This document shows, piece after piece, positions 20,336 to 25,878 of a stretch of 30,324 nt of DNA. Source of the stretch: DASZYF01 sp035545535 (GTDB lineage Bacteria > Actinomycetota > Actinomycetes > Mycobacteriales > CAJCIY01); assembly GCA_035545535.1 (NCBI GenBank), contig DASZYF010000129.1, positions 1-30,324 on the forward strand, written 5' to 3'. The translations under genes and the position numbers were made by a program. The notes under the pieces were generated by a model, which searched no databases, was not told the origin of the DNA, and saw nothing but the letters and a program-made list of their open reading frames with translations. How positions within the stretch are numbered: the first letter of the stretch is position 1; the number at the start of each line of letters is the position of its first letter.

Positions 20336-20394
20336 CGACATCGGCGAAGTGGCAGGTCTGACCCCTGCGGATCCGCCACAAAGCCGATGTCGAC
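20336..20394. repeat. long imperfect palindrome between meaB and the DUF952 gene
   Basis: CGACATCGGC (20336-20345) pairs with GCCGATGTCG (20383-20392), and the inner GTGGC (20349-20353) pairs with GCCAC (20375-20379). The loop is about 21 nt and includes GGTCTGACCCC. It begins 5 bp after the meaB stop codon on the minus strand, so it could be the meaB terminator. Read on the minus strand, the arm plus following bases (CGACATCGGCTTTGTG) matches 14 of 16 positions of the element at 13977-13992, which suggests a dispersed repeat family. Confidence 0.55.
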
Positions 20395-20398
20395 CAGC

Positions 20399-21361
20399 TC
20401 AGAGGGCGGCGACGAGGGTGTCGGCGGCGGTGAACGGGTCGGTCTTCCCCGCGGCGACCGCCCGCGCCTGGTCGGCGAGCGCGTCGCCGGAGTCCAGCCG
20501 CCCCATCTGACGACGGAGCAGTCCGAGCGCCAGGGCCTCGATCTCGACCTGCGCGCGGTGCTCGCGCCGACGCTGCAACGTGCCGGTGGACTCGAGCCAC
20601 GCGCGGTGCGCCTCGATCGCGTCGATGACCTCGTCGATGCCTTCGCCGCGAGCGGCGACGGTCTTGTGGATCGTGGGCAGCCAGCCGCCCTCGACCGACG
20701 GCGACATGCCGAGCATGTGGCGCAGGTCGCGCGTGGTCGCTTCCGCGCCGTCGCGGTCGGCCTTGTTCACGACGAACACGTCGGCGATCTCGAGGATGCC
20801 GGCCTTCGCGGCCTGGATGCCGTCACCGGCGCCGGGTGCGAGCAGCACGAGCGTCGTGTCGGCGAGGCCGGCGATCTCGACCTCGCTCTGGCCGACGCCG
20901 ACGGTCTCGACGAGCACGACGTCGCAGCCGGCGGCGTCGAGCACGCGCAGTGCCTGCGGCGCCGCCGCGGACAGCCCACCGAGGTGCCCGCGTGAGGCCA
21001 TGGAGCGGATGTAGACCTCGTTGTCGCCGGCGTGGTCCTGCATGCGCACGCGGTCACCGAGCAGCGCCCCGCCGCTGAACGGCGACGACGGGTCGACCGC
21101 GAGCACACCGACGCGCTTGCCGCGGGCGCGGAACGCGGACACGTAGGCCGACGTCGACGTGGACTTGCCGACACCCGGCGAACCGGTGATGCCGATGACC
21201 GCCGCGCGGCCGGTGAACGGCGCGACGAGCCGCATGACGTCGCGCAGCACGGGGCCACCGGTGGTGTCGTCCTCGACGAGCGAGATCAGCCGCGCCACCG
21301 CGCGCGGGGATCCCTTGCCCGCCGCCTCGACGAGCTCGGCCGGGGTGGGCTGGCTCGTCAC
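20399..21361 (-). CDS. meaB: methylmalonyl-CoA mutase-associated GTPase MeaB
   Basis: This 320-residue G3E-type P-loop GTPase (MeaB/ArgK) gates cofactor loading and protects adenosylcobalamin-dependent methylmalonyl-CoA mutase. The Walker A motif is ITGSPGVGKST (about 58-68). Switch-region motifs AVDPSSPFSGGALLGDRVRM and LVETVGVGQSE are present, as is the base-specificity motif NKADRDG, with a helical C-terminus for dimerisation. Length is normal. The GTG at 21361 is fixed by TAGGTT ending 6 nt upstream and by the family N-terminus. The mutase itself is not in the window, but the epimerase of the same pathway is 1.5 kb away. A long palindrome follows the stop codon. Confidence 0.94.
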   Translation of the reverse strand: MTSQPTPAELVEAAGKGSPRAVARLISLVEDDTTGGPVLRDVMRLVAPFTGRAAVIGITGSPGVGKSTSTSAYVSAFRARGKRVGVLAVDPSSPFSGGALLGDRVRMQDHAGDNEVYIRSMASRGHLGGLSAAAPQALRVLDAAGCDVVLVETVGVGQSEVEIAGLADTTLVLLAPGAGDGIQAAKAGILEIADVFVVNKADRDGAEATTRDLRHMLGMSPSVEGGWLPTIHKTVAARGEGIDEVIDAIEAHRAWLESTGTLQRRREHRAQVEIEALALGLLRRQMGRLDSGDALADQARAVAAGKTDPFTAADTLVAAL

Positions 21362-21373
21362 GCGGCGAACCTA
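21362..21373 (-). promoter_or_regulatory. probable leaderless promoter -10 element of meaB
   Basis: On the minus strand, TAGGTT (21373-21368) is followed by 6 nt (CGCCGC) and the GTG at 21361. There is no room for a Shine-Dalgarno site if transcription begins at the expected position, so the mRNA is predicted to be leaderless. Confidence 0.5.
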
Positions 21374-21399
21374 TCGGCCGACGCGACACCTGGATCGCT

Positions 21400-21490
21400 C
21401 GCGACCGGCGGCGAAAGATCTCCGCCCACCGCGACGACACACCCGCCGGTCGCGACCAGCGGCGAAAGATCTCCGCCCACCGCGACCGGC
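21400..21490. repeat. two-copy 35-bp direct repeat with three alternating complementary arms
   Basis: A 35-bp unit at 21401-21435 recurs at 21452-21486 with one mismatch; the core of each copy is GGCGAAAGATCTCCGCCCAC. The 10-mer CGCGACCGGC occurs at 21400-21409 and 21481-21490, and its exact complement GCCGGTCGCG lies between them at 21445-21454. The middle arm can therefore pair with either outer arm, giving two mutually exclusive 10-bp stems. The block fills most of the 207-bp gap between the thiolase stop and the meaB start, upstream of the predicted meaB promoter. No coding function is apparent. Confidence 0.7.
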
Positions 21491-21543
21491 CGGGGACCGC
21501 GAACGTCAGCCACCGTCCACCCGGTCAGCCGCCTTCCGACGCT

Positions 21544-21561
21544 CGTGGCCGTCAGGCCACG
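21544..21561 (-). terminator. candidate terminator hairpin of the thiolase gene
   Basis: CGTGGCC (21544-21550) and GGCCACG (21555-21561) form a perfect 7-bp stem with a 4-nt loop. It lies 7 nt beyond the thiolase stop codon in the direction of transcription. There is no U-tract, which is common for hairpin terminators in high-GC actinobacteria. Confidence 0.55.
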
Positions 21562-21568
21562 GCGTTCG

Positions 21569-22756
21569 TCAGGACGCAGGGACGTGCAGGATCAGCGCGT
21601 CGCCCTGACCGCCACCGCCGCACAGCGTGGCCGCGGCGATGCCGCCGCCCCGACGGCCGAGCTCGATGGCGGCGTGCAGCGCGATGCGGGCCCCGCTCGC
21701 GCCGATCGGGTGGCCGAGCGCGATGGCGCCGCCGTCGACGTTGACGACGTCCGGCGACAGCCCGAGCTCCTTGACCGCGACGAGGCCGACAGCGGCGAAC
21801 GCCTCGTTGATCTCGACGAGGTCGAGGTCGGCCGGGGTGAGGCCTTCCTTCGCCAGGGCGGCGAACAGCGCGGCCGACGGCTGGATCTGCAGCCGGTTGT
21901 CCGGGCCGGCGACGTTGCCGTGCGCACCGATCTCGGCGAGCACGGGCGCGCCGAGCTCCTTGGCCTTCTCGGCGCTCATGACGACGACCGCCGCGGCCCC
22001 GTCGCTGATCTGCGAGGCGTTGCCGGCGGTGAGGGTGCCGTCCTTGGTGAACGCGGGGCGGAGCGAGCCGAGCGACTCCGCGGTGGTGCCGGGGCGCACG
22101 CCTTCGTCCTCGGTGATGAGGATCGGGTCGCCCTTGCGCTGCTTGATCGCGACCGGCGTGATCTCCTTCTCGAACCGGCCTTCCTTCATCGCGGCGGCGG
22201 CCAGCTCGTGCGAGCGCGCGGCGAACTCGTCCTGCTCCTCGCGCGTGAGGTTGTACTCCGGCATGTACTTCTCGGTCGCCTCACCCATCGCGACGTGGTC
22301 GAACGCGTCGGACAGGCCGTCGTGGAACGTGGCGTCGAGCAGCTCGCCGTTGCCGTAGCGGTAGCCGCTGCGCGCGTTCGGCAGCATGTAGGGGGCGCCG
22401 GTCATGGACTCCATGCCGCCCGCGACGACGATGTCGTGCTCGCCCGCGCGGATGAGCTGGTCGGCCAGCGCGATCGCGTTGAGCGAGGACAGGCAGGCCT
22501 TGTTGATCGACATCGACGGGACGCTGAACGGGATGCCGCCCGCGACCGCGGCCTGACGGGCCGGGACCTGCCCCTGGCCGGCGAAGATGACCTGGCCCAT
22601 GAGGACGTACTCGACCTGGTCGCCGGTGATGCCGGCCCGCTCGAGGGCGGCCTTGATGGCCACGCCGCCGAGGTCCTGCGCCGAGAGGTCCTTGAAGGCG
22701 CCCGAGAGCTTCCCGATCGGGGTCCGAGCCCCGCTGACGATCACCGAACGAGCCAT
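21569..22756 (-). CDS. acetyl-CoA C-acetyltransferase (biosynthetic-type thiolase)
   Basis: This 395-residue cytoplasmic thiolase condenses two acetyl-CoA to acetoacetyl-CoA or cleaves it in reverse. The catalytic residues are Cys88 (SINKACLSSLNAI), His349 (ALGHPIGASG) and Cys379 (LCGGGGQGDA), nearly the same numbering as the Zoogloea enzyme as I recall it. The N-terminus SVIVSGARTPIGKLSG is typical. ATG 22756 has a strong Shine-Dalgarno sequence, GAGGAGG (complement of 22765-22771), 8 nt upstream. It is divergent from the methylmalonyl-CoA epimerase gene with 122 bp between. It corresponds in type and neighbourhood to mycobacterial fadA4. Two palindromes upstream suggest regulation by a dimeric repressor. 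Confidence 0.94.
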   Translation of the reverse strand: MARSVIVSGARTPIGKLSGAFKDLSAQDLGGVAIKAALERAGITGDQVEYVLMGQVIFAGQGQVPARQAAVAGGIPFSVPSMSINKACLSSLNAIALADQLIRAGEHDIVVAGGMESMTGAPYMLPNARSGYRYGNGELLDATFHDGLSDAFDHVAMGEATEKYMPEYNLTREEQDEFAARSHELAAAAMKEGRFEKEITPVAIKQRKGDPILITEDEGVRPGTTAESLGSLRPAFTKDGTLTAGNASQISDGAAAVVVMSAEKAKELGAPVLAEIGAHGNVAGPDNRLQIQPSAALFAALAKEGLTPADLDLVEINEAFAAVGLVAVKELGLSPDVVNVDGGAIALGHPIGASGARIALHAAIELGRRGGGIAAATLCGGGGQGDALILHVPAS

Positions 22757-22779
22757 GGGACCGGCCTCCTCGCCGCACC

Positions 22780-22806
22780 TACTGGTCAGTAACGTCCTAC
22801 TAGGAC
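22780..22806. promoter_or_regulatory. paired palindromic operators upstream of the thiolase gene
   Basis: TACTGGTCAGTA (22780-22791) is an inverted repeat of 5-bp arms with a 2-bp spacer. GTCCTACTAGGAC (22794-22806) is a perfect 6-1-6 palindrome. They lie 2 bp apart, just upstream of the thiolase ribosome-binding site and in the region shared with the divergent epimerase gene. The size and symmetry fit binding by a TetR- or GntR-type dimer. No such regulator is encoded in the window. Confidence 0.5.
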
Positions 22807-22878
22807 TAGAGCGTAGCCAACCCCCTGATCCTCCCCCTCAGCCAGCCGAGTGAGCCACATCACCGGCAAGATTGAGAC

Positions 22879-23328
22879 GTGACCGACAACTCTGCCCCTT
22901 CACTGTTCACGGCCATCGATCACGTCGGCATCGCCGTCACCGACCTCGACGCGTCCATCAAGCTCTACGAGGAGCAGTACGGCATGCGCTGCGTCCACGT
23001 CGAGGTGAACGAGGAGCAGGGCGTCCGCGAGGCGATGATGGCGGTCGGCGACTCCGGCTCGTTCATCCAGCTCCTCGAGCCCCTGCACGACGACACCACC
23101 ATCGGCAAGTTCATCGCCAAGAACGGCCCGGGCATCCAGCAGATGGCCTACCGCGTGGCCGACCTCGACTCCGTGAGCGAGAAGCTCCGCGCCGGTGGCC
23201 TGCGCCTGCTCTACGACGAGCCGCGCCACGGCACCGCGAACAGCCGCGTGAACTTCATCCACCCCAAGAGCGCCGGGGGCGTGCTCGTCGAGCTGGTCGA
23301 GCCCTCTCCCGAGGGCATGGGCCACTAG
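22879..23328 (+). CDS. mce: methylmalonyl-CoA epimerase
   Basis: This 149-residue enzyme of the vicinal-oxygen-chelate fold interconverts (2R)- and (2S)-methylmalonyl-CoA. Conserved stretches are IDHVGIAVTDLDASIKLY, VEVNEEQGVREAM, FIQLLEPLHDDTTIGKFIAK and HPKSAGGVLVELVEP. By alignment to the Propionibacterium enzyme (ligands His12, Gln65, His91 and Glu141, from memory), the metal ligands would be His15, Gln64, Gln88 and Glu138, so the usual His is Gln here (IQQMAYRV in place of HH). GTG 22879 is chosen because the family starts shortly after it. CAAGAT ends 6 nt upstream, a partial match to the leaderless -10 pattern. It converges on the PKD gene with 7 bp between stop codons. Confidence 0.92.
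   Translation: MTDNSAPSLFTAIDHVGIAVTDLDASIKLYEEQYGMRCVHVEVNEEQGVREAMMAVGDSGSFIQLLEPLHDDTTIGKFIAKNGPGIQQMAYRVADLDSVSEKLRAGGLRLLYDEPRHGTANSRVNFIHPKSAGGVLVELVEPSPEGMGH
23301..23316. terminator. candidate hairpin at the convergent mce / PKD-gene junction
   Basis: GCCCTC (23301-23306) and GAGGGC (23311-23316) form a 6-bp stem with a 4-nt loop inside the last codons of mce and 19 nt beyond the stop of the opposing PKD gene. ATGGGC (23317-23322) and GCCCAT (23339-23344) form a second weak inverted repeat over both stop codons. With only 7 bp between the genes, termination signals must lie in coding sequence. GC-rich codons can produce such stems by chance. Confidence 0.3.
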
Positions 23329-23335
23329 CCCGAGA

Positions 23336-25876
23336 TCAGCCCATCTGCACCGAGGTGCCGGCCGACACGTAACCGTGGTCGGTCTGCACGCTGACGTTGA
23401 CGGCCAGCGACCCGTTCCCCTGCTGCTTGTAGATGCGGAACGTGAACGGCGGCGGCGCACCGGGCCCCTTGCCGAGCGCCGGGTCGGCGAAGGTCGGGAA
23501 GGACGTCGAGCCGTCGTAGCCGTTGGCCGACCACTGGTAGTTGTCAGCGATCGCGCCGGCGCCCGCGTCGAACGTGGGCGTCACCGTCACCAGATCGCCT
23601 TCGTGCGGGCTGGGGTTCGACACCGTCAGCGTGAGGACGGGGTGGGTCGCGATGACGCTCACGTGGAACGGCCAGACCCCGGTGGCGCCGGTGCTGTCGC
23701 GCGCGGTGATCGTGCCGTCGTACTCACCGGCGGCGGTGTAGGCGTGCTCCTCCGTCAGGTACGACGTGCCGAGCGGGCCGTTGCCGGCGAACGTCCCCTG
23801 GGCGTGCGCCGACCCGTCACCGAAGTCGACGTCGAACGTGGTGAGCTGCGCACCGAGTGAGGGCAGCACGTCGTCGACGTAGACGTAGGTGCCGAGGTTG
23901 GTGGCGGACTCCGGTCCGGACATCGCGGTCGTGCCGTACCACCGCTCGCCGTCCGCGAAGGAGGGCGCGGTGCCGAAGACCGCGACCTCGGCGGAGTCCT
24001 CGCGCACACCGCCGTGGTTGTCGCGCGAGGTGAGCTGCACGTAGTAGAGGCCGGGTGCCGCGTAGGTGTGCGACAGCACGGACGGGACGGGCCCGGCTGT
24101 GACGGGCGGCAGGATCTGCGACAGGTCATCGCCCCAGCTGACCGAGTAGGCCACGAGCGCGTCGCCCGCCGGAGCGGTCGCGCTCGTGTGGAGCTCGTAC
24201 CCGGTGCCGAGCGCGATGCGCGCGGTGTGCGGCGTCGCGGTGAACGTCATCGCGCCGCCGACGACGTCGACCACCATCGTCGCCGTGTCCTGGTTGGTGC
24301 CGTCGGAGACGGTGACCGACGCGGTGTACTTCCCGGCCGTGGTGTAGGTGTGCGACGCACCCGCGTACTGCGTCTCGAAGGCAGCGCTGCCGTCGCCGTA
24401 GTCGAAGGTGAACGTCTCCCCGCCCGGCGGGAACGGAAAGCCCGAGCTTCCCGGGTAGGCGCTGGTCGCCGCGCTGAACCCGATGCTGCGGCCCGCGTGG
24501 ATGCGGCCGGTCGCCACCTCGATCTGGTCGTAGTTGTCGGACAAGGGGTCGCTCTCCCAGCCGAGGAGGTTCGCGTGCAACCCGCCGTCCGAGTAGGTGT
24601 AGGACGCGGCCCCGCTCGCCTTCTGGCCGGCGGAGTCGACGACCATCAGGATCGCGCCGTACACGCCCTGCCGCGCGTAGGTGTGGTGCAGCGACGACGG
24701 GGGCGCACCGGTGCCCGTGGTGAAGGTGCCGTCGCCCCATGCCATGCGGAAGGAAGCGACGGTCGTCCCACCGTTCGCGTGGGTGCCCGCGGTGGACACA
24801 GTGAGGTTGCCGCTGGTGTCGGACGCGGCAGTGGTCACGGTCACGGTGGGCTGCAGGTCGAGACCGACCACGACGCTCGAGGTCGCGCTCTGCCCGCGGA
24901 GGTCGTGCACCGTCAAGGTCGCGGTGTGCAGGCCCTGCTGGTCGTAGAAGTGCGACAGGACGGCGACGGGGCCGCCCAGACCGTGATGGTCCGGTGACTC
25001 GTCGCCGAACGCGAGGTTCCAGCTGGTGATGCGGTCGCCGGCGGGCATCGTGACGTCGGTCCGGAAGATCGAGTCGGTGCAGCACTGGTAGCCGAAGCCC
25101 GGGTCGGAGGTGGCGAAGACCGGGCCGCGCGAACCGTCGTAGGTGAGCGTCGCGACGAGCGGACCGGTCCCGATCGTCGGTGTCGTCGGTGTGGTCGGTG
25201 ACGTCGGTGTGGTCGGTGTCGTCGGTGTGGTCGGTGACGTCGGCGACGACTCCGGCGCCCCGTTGAGCACGTCCGCCGGATCGGGCACGACGGTCGTCGT
25301 GGCGAGCAGCGCGGCCGGAACGCTCACGCGGTCAGCACCGGCGCCACCGTCGGCCACGTCGCCGGACCCGCCCACGATGCGCAGCACGTCGGCACCGGCT
25401 CCTCCGCGCACGGTGAACCGCCCGTGCGCGCCGGTGGTGAGGCGGTCCGCGCCCGCTCCGCCGGCGAGGAGCTGCTGTCCGCTACCGCCGGTCAGCACGT
25501 CGTCGCCGTCGTCGCCGTAGGCAGCGCCGTTGCCGGCCCCGAGCCAGATGCTGTCGTTGCCCGGGCCGCCGTGCACGACCGCGCCGCCGCGCGCGAGGAT
25601 GCGATCGTTGCCCGCACCCCCGTAGACGGCCTTGGCCGCGCCGGCGCAGATCAGGTCGTTGCCGGCACCCCCGTAGATCGTGTCCCCCGCGCCGGGGGCG
25701 ACGATCACGTCGCCCCGGGCGGTGCCCCGCACGACGTGGTGGGCAGCGGTGACCACGATGGTCGCCTTGTGCCCCTGGCAGCTCGGCGGAGTCGCCGCCG
25801 ACGCGTGGCCGGTCATGCCGGTCGCGCTCGCCGCCGCAACCGCGACGGCGAGCGCAACCTTCAGACGGGAAGGCAC
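23336..25876 (-). CDS. secreted RTX-like/PKD-domain protein (copy 2 of a tandem pair)
   Basis: The product is 846 residues. The signal peptide covers about 1-27 (KVALAVAVAAASATGMTGHA, cleavage near ASA-ATP). Residues 52-185 hold glycine-rich calcium-binding-type nonapeptides (GGAGNDLI, GGPGNDSI, GDDGDDVLTGG, GGAGADRL). A Thr/Pro linker of TPT repeats (about 211-234) leads to roughly five PKD-like beta-sandwich units, marked by AWGDGTF, FDYGDGSA, VSWGDD and VDFGDGSAH with paired HTY/HAYT motifs. The C-terminus has no sortase motif or membrane anchor. It starts with GTG 2 nt after the stop of its paralogue, so it is probably translated from the same mRNA. It is likely an extracellular adhesive or polysaccharide-associated protein, but that is inference from domains. 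Confidence 0.82.
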   Translation of the reverse strand: MPSRLKVALAVAVAAASATGMTGHASAATPPSCQGHKATIVVTAAHHVVRGTARGDVIVAPGAGDTIYGGAGNDLICAGAAKAVYGGAGNDRILARGGAVVHGGPGNDSIWLGAGNGAAYGDDGDDVLTGGSGQQLLAGGAGADRLTTGAHGRFTVRGGAGADVLRIVGGSGDVADGGAGADRVSVPAALLATTTVVPDPADVLNGAPESSPTSPTTPTTPTTPTSPTTPTTPTIGTGPLVATLTYDGSRGPVFATSDPGFGYQCCTDSIFRTDVTMPAGDRITSWNLAFGDESPDHHGLGGPVAVLSHFYDQQGLHTATLTVHDLRGQSATSSVVVGLDLQPTVTVTTAASDTSGNLTVSTAGTHANGGTTVASFRMAWGDGTFTTGTGAPPSSLHHTYARQGVYGAILMVVDSAGQKASGAASYTYSDGGLHANLLGWESDPLSDNYDQIEVATGRIHAGRSIGFSAATSAYPGSSGFPFPPGGETFTFDYGDGSAAFETQYAGASHTYTTAGKYTASVTVSDGTNQDTATMVVDVVGGAMTFTATPHTARIALGTGYELHTSATAPAGDALVAYSVSWGDDLSQILPPVTAGPVPSVLSHTYAAPGLYYVQLTSRDNHGGVREDSAEVAVFGTAPSFADGERWYGTTAMSGPESATNLGTYVYVDDVLPSLGAQLTTFDVDFGDGSAHAQGTFAGNGPLGTSYLTEEHAYTAAGEYDGTITARDSTGATGVWPFHVSVIATHPVLTLTVSNPSPHEGDLVTVTPTFDAGAGAIADNYQWSANGYDGSTSFPTFADPALGKGPGAPPPFTFRIYKQQGNGSLAVNVSVQTDHGYVSAGTSVQMG
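25176..25243 (-). repeat. tandem 9-bp microsatellite-like repeat encoding the TPT linker
   Basis: Degenerate 9-bp units (GTCGGTGTG, GTCGGTGTC and GTCGGTGAC on the plus strand) are repeated about seven times. They encode the Thr-Thr-Pro/Thr-Ser-Pro linker between the RTX-like and PKD parts. A shorter version, with GTCGGGGTC-like units, lies in the paralogue near 27665-27712. Such tracts can change length by slippage or recombination without a frameshift, because the unit is a multiple of three. Confidence 0.6.
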
Positions 25877-25878
25877 GG

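Noticed and set aside
21401..21486. Possible CRISPR array (35-bp repeat, 16-bp spacer)
   Set aside because: Only two copies, a spacer far too short, and no cas genes in the window.
21032..22792. 586-codon plus-strand frame opposite meaB and the thiolase gene
   Set aside because: Shadow of the meaB and thiolase codons; no motif.
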